Shown one piece after another: positions 1-6,833 of a stretch of DNA of 7,947 bases (position 1 is its first letter; the number at the start of each line of letters is the position of its first letter). The stretch lies in assembly GCF_003481705.1 (NCBI RefSeq), contig NZ_QULN01000024.1, forward strand, positions 1 through 7,947, written 5' to 3'. The translations under genes were made by a program, and so were the position numbers. The notes under the pieces are model-generated. The model had not been told where the DNA came from. It was given only the letters and a program-made list of their open reading frames with translations, and did not search any database. This DNA comes from Butyricicoccus sp. OM04-18BH. Its GTDB lineage: Bacteria; Bacillota; Clostridia; Oscillospirales; Butyricicoccaceae.

Positions 1-2
1 GC

Positions 3-137
3 TATATCGCGTCCACGGGCAAGAAATATAAAAACCACGCCGCCACTATCCGCAGATGGGCGGCAGACGATACCGCAAAGGCTGCCCCGAAACAGGGCAT
101 ACCCGAATACGCCTGCAAGGAGGGCGAGAGCTTATGA
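3..137 (+). CDS. Replication (replisome organizer-like) protein, C-terminal end only
   Basis: Only the last 44 codons are in the window; the 5' end lies outside. The reading frame opens with YIASTGKKYKNHAATIRRWA and stops at TGA 135-137. A tail of the form 'YKNHxATIRxWxxxD' is typical of the end of phage replisome-organizer/DUF6017-type replication proteins that precede DnaC-like ATPases in clostridial integrative elements. This is family knowledge recalled from the motif. The stop codon overlaps the next ATG as ATGA (134-137), so the two genes are translationally coupled, as expected for an initiator and its helicase-loader partner. Only the tail is visible, so the DNA-binding domain cannot be checked. 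Confidence 0.7.
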   Translation, partial: YIASTGKKYKNHAATIRRWAADDTAKAAPKQGIPEYACKEGESL

Positions 138-973
138 GTAATCTGTTTACAGAACGAGTTTTGAATATGGCGGCTGTTACCCCACAGCCGGAGGACTACA
201 CGGGCGAGGACGGACTGCTTTACTGCGGCAAGTGTCACACTCCGAAAGAAGCCTACTTCCCGGAAAAGCAAGCCGCCCTGTTTGGGCGTGACCGCCACCC
301 GGCAGAATGTGACTGCCAGAAAGCCCAGCGTTTGGAGCGTGAAGCCGCCGAACAGCGCAGAAAGCACCTTGACACCGTGGAGGACTTGAAACGCCGGGGA
401 TTTACCAATCCTACCATGCAGGAATGGACTTTCGCCAACGACAACGGGAAATGCCCGCAAATGGAGATTGCACACTTCTATGTGGAGCATTGGGAAATCA
501 TGCGCGAGGAAAATATCGGCTATCTGCTATGGGGCAAGGTCGGCACAGGAAAAAGCTATTTTGCCGGGTGTATCGCTAATGCCCTCATGGAGCAGGAAGT
601 CGCTGTCCGCATGACGAACTTCTCTGCGATTTTGAATGACCTGACCGCCAGCTTTGAGGGGCGCAACGAGTATATCGAGCGTCTTTGCCGTTTTCCTCTG
701 CTTATCATTGATGATTTTGGAATGGAGCGCGGCACAGAGTACGGTTTAGAACAGGTCTACAATGTGATTGACAGCCGCTACCGCAGCCGCAAGCCCTTAA
801 TCGTTACCACCAATCTGACATTGGACAGCCTGCAAAATCCGCTGGACACCGCCCATGCCCGGATTTATGACCGCCTTTTGGAAATGTGCGCCCCTATCCT
901 CTTTACGGGAGAGAACTTCCGCCGTGAAACGGCGCAAGCCAAGCTGAACAGACTAAAAGAATTGATGAAATGA
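134..973 (+). CDS. DnaC/IstB-like ATP-binding protein (helicase loader type)
   Basis: A 279-residue AAA+ ATPase of the DnaC/IstB class, expected in the cytoplasm, where it would load the replicative helicase for the element's own replication. The N-terminus has Cys31-x2-Cys34 and Cys59-x-Cys61, a possible zinc-binding module. A charged helical linker follows (about 62-90), then the ATPase core: Walker A GKVGTGKS at 134-141, Walker B LLIIDDF at 189-195, sensor-1-like TTN at 225-227, and Arg243/Arg247 in the position of the arginine finger/sensor 2. I chose the ATG at 134, not the upstream in-frame ATG at 56. The 134 start has AAGGAGG (117-123) at good spacing and overlaps the preceding stop as ATGA, while the 26 extra residues from 56 overlap the previous gene and look non-natural. 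The helicase partner is not in the window. Confidence 0.9.
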   Translation: MSNLFTERVLNMAAVTPQPEDYTGEDGLLYCGKCHTPKEAYFPEKQAALFGRDRHPAECDCQKAQRLEREAAEQRRKHLDTVEDLKRRGFTNPTMQEWTFANDNGKCPQMEIAHFYVEHWEIMREENIGYLLWGKVGTGKSYFAGCIANALMEQEVAVRMTNFSAILNDLTASFEGRNEYIERLCRFPLLIIDDFGMERGTEYGLEQVYNVIDSRYRSRKPLIVTTNLTLDSLQNPLDTAHARIYDRLLEMCAPILFTGENFRRETAQAKLNRLKELMK

Positions 974-985
974 AAGGAGTTGCCT

Positions 986-1177
986 ATGGCAGAGAACAAG
1001 CAGAACACCACCCCGGAACGCCGCCCGGACTGCGTGACAGAGATCCGCATGGGCAACACCGTCCTTGTCGTTTCCGGCTTTTTCAAAAAAGATACCACCG
1101 ACACAGCAGCCGATAAGATGATGAAAGTGCTGGAGGCGGAAGCCGCCGCAGGACACAAAGCCCAGCTTTCGCCCTAA
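986..1177 (+). CDS. tnpW: TnpW-family transposon protein
   Basis: A 63-residue protein with the core PDCVTEIRMGNTVLVVSGFF followed by a K..TTDTAADKMMKVLEAEA segment. This pattern matches the TnpW family of clostridial mobile elements as I recall it (named from Tn4451/Tn4453-type transposons, function unknown). The predicted shape is a short beta hairpin and then a C-terminal helix. I take the ATG at 986, which has AGGAG (975-979) six bases upstream, over the TTG at 980. It lies 12 bases after the DnaC-like gene and is probably co-transcribed with it. In related elements TnpW sits between the DnaC-like gene and the serine recombinase, as here. A role as a recombination accessory factor is only a guess from position. 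Confidence 0.8.
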   Translation: MAENKQNTTPERRPDCVTEIRMGNTVLVVSGFFKKDTTDTAADKMMKVLEAEAAAGHKAQLSP

Positions 1178-1206
1178 CGCTACAAGCCGCACAGAAAAAT
1201 CGTCAT

Positions 1207-1222
1207 TTTACCGGGCGGTAAA
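1207..1222. repeat. Perfect 6-bp inverted repeat, 4-base loop
   Basis: TTTACC (1207-1212) and GGTAAA (1217-1222) flank GGGC. It lies in the 134-base gap between tnpW and the recombinase. No T-run follows on either strand, so it is not a standard intrinsic terminator. It could be an operator or a weak RNA hairpin at the end of the tnpW transcript. Confidence 0.5.
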
Positions 1223-1242
1223 GAAGCAGAAGCCGCTATACA

Positions 1243-2919
<1,677 letters not shown>

Positions 2920-2921
2920 CC

Positions 2922-2976
2922 GCCTGCCCTATCCGATACCAAAGACAAGTACCGGATAGGAAAGGCAAAATTTTTT
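2922..2976 (+). terminator. Terminator-like hairpin after the recombinase
   Basis: CCTATCCG (2928-2935) pairs with CGGATAGG (2953-2960). An outer GCCT/AGGC stem (2922-2925 with 2963-2966) lies beyond a 2x2 internal loop. AAAA then TTTTTT (2971-2976) follow. The position just after the stop codon suits intrinsic termination, but the 17-base loop and the A-tract before the T-run make it atypical. A recombination site is an alternative reading. Confidence 0.5.
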
Positions 2977-3107
2977 ACACTTCTATTACTTCTTTATCAC
3001 ACATAAGCAAAGTCCCAGGGCATGAAGCAGTTCATGGCTAATTAAAGGGAACAAAAAGAAAGGAAAAGCCAATCCAGACGGTATCAGCGGCAGGCTACAA
3101 GAATAAA
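2977..3107. other. Non-coding gap with a perfect short hairpin
   Basis: This stretch lies between the recombinase terminator and the XRE/TnpV promoter. I see no open frame with a ribosome binding site. The one clear structure is CATGAA (3021-3026), loop GCAG, TTCATG (3031-3036), a perfect 6-bp dyad. The rest is A-rich after 3040 and pyrimidine-rich before 3000. In a recombinase-bounded element such a gap could hold an end or attachment site, but this is not shown by the sequence alone. Confidence 0.45.
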
Positions 3108-3136
3108 TTGTGATTTCACAAGATTGGTGCTATAAT
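3108..3136 (+). promoter_or_regulatory. Promoter with palindromic operator for XRE/TnpV
   Basis: The -35 TTGTGA (3108-3113), a 17-bp spacer and the extended -10 TGCTATAAT (3128-3136) make the best promoter in the window. TTGTGATTTCACAA (3108-3121) is a perfect 6-bp dyad with a 2-base spacer lying on the -35 box, a placement typical of a repressor site. An 8-bp inverted repeat, CGGCAGGC (3088-3095) and GCCTGCCG (3148-3155), brackets the whole promoter. The adjacent XRE-type protein is the likeliest ligand, giving autoregulation (inference). Confidence 0.8.
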
Positions 3137-3142
3137 AAGAGA

Positions 3143-3199
3143 AAAGTGCCTGCCGGGGCAGCCGCTCCGGTGGTATGGATAGAAAGGCAGGAAAACAAT
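3143..3199 (+). promoter_or_regulatory. Structured 5' leader able to hide the XRE ribosome binding site
   Basis: Two pairings exclude each other. CCTGCC (3149-3154) can pair with GGCAGG (3186-3191), which carries the only Shine-Dalgarno-like bases before the ATG at 3200. Alternatively CTGC (3150-3153) can fold locally with GCAG (3158-3161) over a CGGG loop. CCGC/GTGG (3162-3165 with 3170-3173) can form a further short stem. This would allow translational control, but no known riboswitch fold is recognised. Confidence 0.4.
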
Positions 3200-3472
3200 A
3201 TGCACATCAGCTATAAACCACTCTGGCACACACTGTTAGAGCGTGATATGAGAAAAGAGGATTTAAGGCTTGCTGCTGGTATGACAACAAATATGATTGC
3301 CAACATGAGCAAAGAGGGAAAGCACATCAGCATGGATACATTAGCCCGTATCTGCGAAACGCTGAATTGTGAGATTACCGATGTGATTGAGTTAGTACCA
3401 GACGAGCCTGCTTCCACAGGAGGTAAGGAACATGAGCGAATTGAAACCAAGAATAAAAGAAAACGGAATTGA
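3200..3472 (+). CDS. Small XRE/Cro-type helix-turn-helix regulator
   Basis: A 90-residue DNA-binding protein consisting almost entirely of one HTH domain (about residues 10-66): ERDMRKEDLRLAAGM, then TTNMIANMSKEGKHISMDTLARICETLNCEITDVIEL. The latter is the usual turn and recognition-helix region, and the 'L..IC..L.C...D..EL' ending is typical of Cro/C1-type domains. I chose the ATG at 3200 because the 30 extra residues from 3110 would overlap the promoter. The ribosome binding site is weak (GGCAGG, 3186-3191) and may be sequestered. The tail is Lys/Arg-rich and overlaps the start of tnpV by 41 bases in another frame. It probably represses its own promoter through the palindrome at 3108-3121 (inference), so it would also set the level of TnpV. 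Confidence 0.88.
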   Translation: MHISYKPLWHTLLERDMRKEDLRLAAGMTTNMIANMSKEGKHISMDTLARICETLNCEITDVIELVPDEPASTGGKEHERIETKNKRKRN

Positions 3473-3809
3473 TTATATCCTTGTTGGAGATTACTACATC
3501 CCGGACTTGAAGTTGCCGGAGGAACACCGCCCCATCGGAAAGTACGGACGGATGCACCGGGAATATTTAAGAGAAGTCTGCCCAGCCAGATTACACACAT
3601 TGACCCTGACCGGGGAATTGTGGACATATCTTGCAGACCTGAACGAACAGGCACAGAAACGGTTAGACACCATCATGGAGCAGATGAAAGCTGCCGAGGG
3701 CGTGACCGAGGAATTGAAGCGTACCCGTCAAATGGAATGGGTGCAGCGTTGCAATAACATTCACAACCGGGCAGAAGAAATTGTTTTACATGAGATGATT
3801 TATTCATAA
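3432..3809 (+). CDS. tnpV: TnpV-family transposon protein
   Basis: A 125-residue protein with the opening IDYILVGDYYIPDLKLP, then RPIGKYGRMHREYLRE, RLHTLTLTGELWTYLADLNEQAQ and the tail NNIHNRAEEIVLHEMIY. This is the TnpV family as I recall it, first named in the chloramphenicol transposon Tn4451, where tnpV lies between tnpX and catP. Its function is unknown. The protein is soluble and mostly helical, with no membrane segment. The ribosome binding site AGGAGG (3418-3423) is 8 bases from the ATG, inside the end of the XRE gene, so the two are co-transcribed. As in Tn4451, a resistance gene follows immediately downstream. Confidence 0.9.
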   Translation: MSELKPRIKENGIDYILVGDYYIPDLKLPEEHRPIGKYGRMHREYLREVCPARLHTLTLTGELWTYLADLNEQAQKRLDTIMEQMKAAEGVTEELKRTRQMEWVQRCNNIHNRAEEIVLHEMIYS

Positions 3810-3814
3810 CGGTA

Positions 3815-3848
3815 TGGTAGAATGATTATTACAAATTAGAAGTTGTAA
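3815..3848 (+). promoter_or_regulatory. Extended -10 promoter and leader hairpin for the lnu gene
   Basis: TGGTAGAAT (3815-3823) fits an extended -10; no convincing -35 lies 16-18 bp upstream. Transcription would start near 3830, almost at the foot of a perfect inverted repeat TTACAA (3829-3834) / TTGTAA (3843-3848) just before AAAGGAG (3847-3853). The cargo may therefore have its own promoter besides read-through from tnpV. Confidence 0.45.
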
Positions 3849-3860
3849 AGGAGACTTTGT

Positions 3861-4352
3861 ATGGGTAGAAAAGAAATAACAACAAAAGAAGATTTAATGA
3901 AAGTAATAGAATTATTCGAAAATACTGGAATTACATACTGGTTGGATGGCGGATGGGGTGTAGATATTTTAGCTGGTAAACAAACAAGAATTCATAGAGA
4001 TATAGATATAAATTTTGATGCTCAACATACGGAAAAATTGTTAAATGTGCTTTTGAATCTGGGCTATAAAATTGATACAGACTGGAAACCGGTTAGAATA
4101 GAGTTATATAGTGATGAACTTGGTTACTTAGACATTCACCCGTTCGTTTTAAATGAGGACGGAACTTCAAAACAAGCTGATTTAGAGGGTGGCTGGTATG
4201 AGTTTGAAAAAGATTACTTTGGTAGTGCTTTTTTTGAAGGAAAAACAATTCCTTGTATATCCTTAAAAGGCCAAAGAGTTTTCCACTCAGGTTATGAATT
4301 AAGAGATAAAGATAAGCATGATATTTCAATTCTTGAAAGTTTATCAAAATAA
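3861..4352 (+). CDS. lnu: Lincosamide nucleotidyltransferase (lnu(A)/lnu(C) class)
   Basis: A 163-residue enzyme that inactivates lincomycin and clindamycin by transferring a nucleotide (adenylyl) group from ATP to the drug, in the cytoplasm. The sequence shows the family signature: YWLDGGWGVD (26-35), HRDIDI with the metal-binding pair Asp47/Asp49, FDAQHTEKL (52-60), YLDIHPF (89-95) and the late FHSGYEL (141-147). The length matches Lnu(A)/(C)/(D) proteins (about 161-165 residues). AAAGGAG lies 7 bases before the ATG. Base composition is far more AT-rich than its neighbours, marking it as imported cargo. It follows tnpV as catP does in Tn4451. I cannot fix the allele by eye; lnu(C)-like is the likeliest from length and host range. 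All visible motifs are intact, so it should be functional. Confidence 0.93.
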   Translation: MGRKEITTKEDLMKVIELFENTGITYWLDGGWGVDILAGKQTRIHRDIDINFDAQHTEKLLNVLLNLGYKIDTDWKPVRIELYSDELGYLDIHPFVLNEDGTSKQADLEGGWYEFEKDYFGSAFFEGKTIPCISLKGQRVFHSGYELRDKDKHDISILESLSK

Positions 4353-4421
4353 CATTGCTGTAATTTCTAAGATAAATTCCACTTTATCGCTTTGAAATTT
4401 TAACTGAATAAGTATAGCACC

Positions 4422-4469
4422 AACCGCTGCTACATGGAAGCAAACACAACCATGCAACAGCGGTTTTTC
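4422..4469 (+). terminator. Intrinsic terminator after lnu, between convergent genes
   Basis: AACCGCTG (4422-4429) pairs with CAGCGGTT (4458-4465), and inside it CATGG (4433-4437) pairs with CCATG (4450-4454). TTTTTCTTT follows the stem on the + strand (T-run from 4464). No matching T-run follows on the minus strand, so it mainly stops the lnu transcript. It sits directly against the stop codon of the opposing regulator gene (4471-4473). Confidence 0.85.
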
Positions 4470-4470
4470 T

Positions 4471-5277
4471 TTACCGTTTTTTCCTTTGACTGATAGGAGT
4501 TCCTGTTTTCTTTGATTTTTGTAGAATCCGAATGAGCCAGCGAAATTCTTCGTCTGACAGATTTTTATAGTTGATGCCGAGCTGCTTGCAGTAAAGGACA
4601 ACCAGCTTTTCATCCCGACTGCCCTTGAAATTTTCAACCGCTTCCAAATTTTCTTTCAATTCATCGGCAACGGTGGTCTGGGGCGCACTCTCGCTGTCCT
4701 TTTTGTGGGCTTCCCGAATATCCCGGATAATGAGATTGAGGTCATCAAGAACCATGTGGCTGAAATATTCATCATCGCTGATATGGGCGGCTTGCAGCAC
4801 TTTCAAATGCGGGTCGTCTTCGCCGGGGCGATACCGTTCAATGATTTCATGCCGGACAGTATCGACAAGGGCGTTGAGGTTTTGAATCTGCATGGTGGCA
4901 ATCCCATCTACATAAATCTCAATGTCCGCAAGAAACTTGATAAAGTCCTTATGAGTGGCAAGCTCACAGAGCAGACGGTTGTTAATCCGACCGCCTTTCA
5001 GAAGTGCCACCATCTCATCATTCAAATGCAGCTCTGTTAGTGGCGTGTTGATCTGCTCCCGGTTCTCTGTCCGGCACAGCAGATAATCAACGGAAACCCC
5101 ATAGAAGTCTGCCAGCGTGATAAGGTTGCCATGATTGATTTCCTTATAATCCTCTTTTTCATAACTGCCAAGAGCTGATTTGGAAATGCCCGTCAGCTCT
5201 GATAATTCTTCCAGATTTAAGCCTTTGTCCTTGCGGAGTTCCCAAAGGCGTTCCTGTATGCTTGTCGCTCCTTTCAT
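4471..5277 (-). CDS. XRE-type HTH transcriptional regulator, 268 aa
   Basis: A cytoplasmic DNA-binding regulator. The N-terminal HTH domain spans about residues 6-68: IQERLWELRKDKGLNLEELS then ELTGISKSALGSYEKED, and NHGNLITLADFYGVSVDYLL, the classic end of a Cro/C1 domain. The roughly 200 remaining residues are helical and charged, with no protease or sensor motif I recognise, and probably serve dimerization. The start at 5277 has AAAGGAG about nine bases upstream (on the + strand, CTCCTTT at 5288-5294). It is the only full gene on the minus strand and is divergent from the mobilization operon at 5761, a usual position for a repressor of replication and transfer genes (inference). GC content matches the element backbone, unlike the adjoining lnu gene. 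Confidence 0.88.
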   Translation of the reverse strand: MKGATSIQERLWELRKDKGLNLEELSELTGISKSALGSYEKEDYKEINHGNLITLADFYGVSVDYLLCRTENREQINTPLTELHLNDEMVALLKGGRINNRLLCELATHKDFIKFLADIEIYVDGIATMQIQNLNALVDTVRHEIIERYRPGEDDPHLKVLQAAHISDDEYFSHMVLDDLNLIIRDIREAHKKDSESAPQTTVADELKENLEAVENFKGSRDEKLVVLYCKQLGINYKNLSDEEFRWLIRILQKSKKTGTPISQRKKR

Positions 5278-5323
5278 GGGCGCACGCTCCTTTCCGGCGG
5301 TTTCATTACTGCCGCTTAACTGG

Positions 5324-5353
5324 ATTATATCATACTTTCCGCAATCGTGGAAA
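5324..5353 (-). promoter_or_regulatory. Promoter and candidate operator of the 268-aa regulator
   Basis: Read on the minus strand, TGATATAAT (5332 down to 5324) is an extended -10 with a perfect TATAAT. No good -35 is present at 17 bp. TTTCC (5336-5340) and GGAAA (5349-5353), 8 bases apart, form a dyad just upstream of the -10, which may be an autoregulatory operator. Confidence 0.6.
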
Positions 5354-5424
5354 TTTCTGATTTTTACCCTTAATTCCTACTTTGTGGACATACGGCACAG
5401 GGCACAAAAATGTTCTATGATACA

Positions 5425-5590
5425 GGTAGTTCATCGATGGATTATTCCAATCGAATGACCAGCCTGTGTGGGATATGCTTCCCCGGCGATGTAGCGCCAT
5501 GACTTTTGGCAGGGATATGGAGGAACCCTGACCGAAACGAGCGTACCAAAGGGAGCGATACGCCGCTGTGAGATTCAGGGGAGGAACGAC
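5425..5590. other. Structured non-coding region (candidate ncRNA or origin element)
   Basis: This forms most of a 480-base gap without a supported gene. Successive dyads are visible. First, TCATCGATGGA (5431-5441), loop TTAT, then TCC/ATCGA/TGA arms (5446-5458) with two single-base bulges. Second, GGGA (5470-5473) / TCCC (5480-5483). Third, GCCA (5496-5499) / TGGC (5507-5510). Fourth, CCCTGA (5526-5531) / TCAGGG (5575-5580), enclosing GCGTA (5541-5545) / TACGC (5559-5563). GGAGGAAC occurs at 5519-5526 and again at 5581 minus one (5580-5587). No convincing promoter was found on either side. No known RNA family is recognised. Confidence 0.4.
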
Positions 5591-5610
5591 ACCGGGGAGA
5601 ACTGGCGAAC

Positions 5611-5632
5611 TGATACCGAAATGATACCGAAA
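5611..5632. repeat. Two tandem copies of an 11-bp repeat (iteron-like)
   Basis: TGATACCGAAA occurs twice back to back (5611-5621 and 5622-5632). Two weaker relatives beginning TGATA follow at 5643 (TGATAGGGGG) and 5670 (TGATACTTCGG). Short tandem repeats upstream of a RepA-like gene are typical initiator binding sites, so this is a candidate origin element. Confidence 0.55.
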
Positions 5633-5643
5633 CACGACAATCT

Positions 5644-5667
5644 GATAGGGGGATAGTCTACCCTATC
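5644..5667. repeat. Perfect 7-bp inverted repeat
   Basis: GATAGGG (5644-5650) and CCCTATC (5661-5667) are separated by 10 bases, directly after the tandem repeats. No T-run follows on either strand, so it is not a terminator. It could be part of an origin or an operator for the operon at 5761. Confidence 0.55.
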
Positions 5668-5760
5668 GCTGATACTTCGGGAGATTTTAGGCGGCTCTAT
5701 GGCTGTAATTTTGCCGAAAATCGCCCCGAAACCATACACTAAAACGGGAGGAAGTGCAAT

Positions 5761-5949
5761 ATGCCGAGAATGAGCAAAAAGAGGAAGCATGAGCTTTCCT
5801 TTTACCTTAATGACCGGGGGCGTGTCACTTACAACGAATTATGCCGGAAATGCCAGCATGGGTGCAAGCAGAGCTTCCGGGCGGTTGTGGTTGACTGCCC
5901 CCGTTATTTATCCAAACGAGCAAAGAAAAAGGAGGAACACACCGAATGA
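5761..5949 (+). CDS. Small Cys-containing basic protein, function unknown
   Basis: A 62-residue basic protein. Four cysteines in CRKCQHGCKQ (28-37) and VVDCPRY (43-49) suggest a small zinc-binding knuckle, flanked by Lys/Arg-rich ends (MPRMSKKRKHE at the start, KRAKKKEE at the end). It looks like a nucleic-acid-binding accessory protein, but I recognise no named family. GGGAGG (5746-5751) lies 9 bases before the ATG; an ATG at 5770 would be an alternative start. It is the first gene of a coupled operon, since its stop overlaps the next start as ATGA (5946-5949). The context points to a role in replication or mobilization control. Confidence 0.75.
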   Translation: MPRMSKKRKHELSFYLNDRGRVTYNELCRKCQHGCKQSFRAVVVDCPRYLSKRAKKKEEHTE

Positions 5950-6287
5950 ATTTTGAATTTATGACGATAGACACACCATTGCCGCCCTGTATGCCCTTTC
6001 CCAGAGCGTTGACAGGATTTCCAGTCAGCAGCACCGCAAAGGTCATGTACTGCCGGATGCTGGACGCTATACTATCCAAAGGGCAGGAGGACGAGAACGG
6101 AATCCTGTTTGTCTGCTTCCCTGTCACAGCCATTGCCGCAGTCCTGTCCCGCAGTCCCATGACGGTCAAGCGTTCTCTGAATGAACTGGAAACCGCCGGA
6201 CTTATCATGCGGGTGCGTCAGGGCGTGGGAGAACCGAATAGAATTTATGTGCTGATACCGGGAAAGGAGGACGCTGCCCTTGCCTGA
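5946..6287 (+). CDS. RepA-like winged-helix protein (replication initiator N-terminal type)
   Basis: A 113-residue protein that resembles the N-terminal winged-helix domain of plasmid/phage RepA-type initiators. It shows FPRALTGFPVSSTAKVMYCR (about 18-37), an ENGILFVCFPVTAIAAVL strand-helix, the recognition helix region SRSPMTVKRSLNELETAGLI (68-87), and the wing RVRQGVGEPNRIYVLIP. 'L...GLI.R.RQG.G.PN.IYV' is characteristic of that family. It is a single short domain, much shorter than full RepA proteins (about 250-350 residues), so it may act as a stand-alone DNA-binding protein and not a full initiator. It overlaps its neighbours on both sides (ATGA upstream, 8 bases downstream). The tandem repeats at 5611-5632 are its most likely binding site (inference). 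Confidence 0.8.
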   Translation: MNFEFMTIDTPLPPCMPFPRALTGFPVSSTAKVMYCRMLDAILSKGQEDENGILFVCFPVTAIAAVLSRSPMTVKRSLNELETAGLIMRVRQGVGEPNRIYVLIPGKEDAALA

Positions 6288-6576
6288 TACCTCAAAGCTG
6301 GAAAAACTCAACCGGGAACTGGAGAAAAGCGAAAAGAAACTGCGGAAAGCCATCAATGATGAAAAGGCATTGCAGCACCAGTTGAAGCAGCTTACCCGAA
6401 AGGAACGGACGCACCGGCTCTGCACTCGTGGCGGTATGCTGGAAAGTTTTCTGCAAGAGCCGGAACTCCTGACAGATGATGATGTCATGCTGTTGTTGAA
6501 ACTCATTTTTCACAGGCAGGACACGCAGGAACTATTGAAAAAGCTGCTGGAACGGGAGAAGCCGGAAACCCCTTAG
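6280..6576 (+). CDS. DUF3847-type coiled-coil protein, TTG start
   Basis: A 98-residue protein. Residues 4-45 form a strongly charged coiled-coil (KLEKLNRELEKSEKKLRKAI and onward), followed by the conserved block RKERTHRLCTRGGMLESFLQ (about 43-62) and a C-terminal helix. I match this to DUF3847, a family found next to MobA/MobL relaxases in Firmicutes elements; its function is unknown. The start is TTG at 6280 (written as Met). AAAGGAGG (6263-6270) lies nine bases upstream and there is no in-frame ATG before the coiled-coil. The gene overlaps the previous one by 8 bases. With the oriT candidate lying only 8 bases after its stop, a relaxosome accessory role like that of MobC proteins is a reasonable guess. 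Confidence 0.82.
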   Translation: MPDTSKLEKLNRELEKSEKKLRKAINDEKALQHQLKQLTRKERTHRLCTRGGMLESFLQEPELLTDDDVMLLLKLIFHRQDTQELLKKLLEREKPETP

Positions 6577-6583
6577 TTTACTA

Positions 6584-6623
6584 AGGGCGCAATTATACAC
6601 CACCCAGAGGTTGGTGCATTGCG
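6584..6623 (-). other. oriT: Candidate oriT with MOBQ-type nic site
   Basis: On the minus strand, 6595 to 6584 reads TAATTGCGCCCT. This differs at one position from the RSF1010/R1162 nic region TAAGTGCGCCCT as recalled. By analogy the nick would fall between 6588 and 6587 (TGCG|CCCT). Just 5' of it on the same strand is a hairpin, as in RSF1010: CACCA (6616-6612), one bulged base, CC, loop, GG, TGGTG (6602-6598). An outer CGCAAT/ATTGCG pair (6588-6593 with 6618-6623) extends the dyad. The relaxase encoded downstream is of the MobA/MobL (MOBQ) family, the group that uses this nic type. Confidence 0.75.
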
Positions 6624-6625
6624 TT

Positions 6626-6782
6626 CTCCGAAGGCTCCTCGCCGGAGGGCTGTGATTTTCCGCAGTCATGGTCTGCTCCAAATCATACAGGGGACGCTAC
6701 GCTTCCCCTGCGCTGGCTACCACCAGCTACCCTTTTGTGGACTTGCCATCTGGGGACACCTTGCGTTGCAAGCTGTTCCCAG
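6626..6782. other. Run of hairpins between oriT and the small AT-rich gene
   Basis: Five dyads occur in about 155 GC-rich bases. CTCCG (6626-6630) / CGGAG (6643-6647), with CTCC (6635-6638) as a competing arm. CAGGGGA (6688-6694) / TCCCCTG (6704-6710). GCTGG (6712-6716) / CCAGC (6723-6727). CTGGG (6750-6754) / CCCAG (6778-6782), enclosing CTTGC (6760-6764) / GCAAG (6768-6772) with a GTT loop. An open frame crosses it from 6668, but it has no ribosome binding site and runs into the next gene's start, so I treat the stretch as non-coding. It may be part of an extended oriT or a relaxase leader. Confidence 0.5.
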
Positions 6783-6824
6783 CCGACAAGTTTGAAGTTA
6801 TAAGTGGATTTTTGCGAAGCTGTA

Positions 6825-6833
6825 TGATACTAT
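6825..6833 (+). promoter_or_regulatory. Possible extended -10 for the 73-aa gene
   Basis: TGATACTAT (6825-6833) fits TGnTACTAT in an abruptly AT-rich stretch starting about 6791. No good -35 is seen at 16-18 bp. The assignment rests on the -10 alone. Confidence 0.3.

Noticed and set aside
56..133. Upstream in-frame start for the DnaC-like gene
   Set aside because: It overlaps the preceding coding frame and has no ribosome binding site, while the ATG at 134 has both AAGGAGG and an ATGA coupling.
5330..5635. 101-codon open frame on the minus strand across the structured intergenic region
   Set aside because: No ribosome binding site at its start, it overlaps the promoter of the 268-aa regulator, and its residues follow the stem sequences; the openness probably reflects composition.
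5825..6208. 127-codon minus-strand frame
   Set aside because: It lies wholly opposite two coupled + genes with good family matches and ribosome binding sites.
6253..6260. TGATACCG inside the winged-helix gene as a further iteron copy
   Set aside because: Only 8 of 11 bases match and it lies in conserved coding sequence; chance is sufficient.
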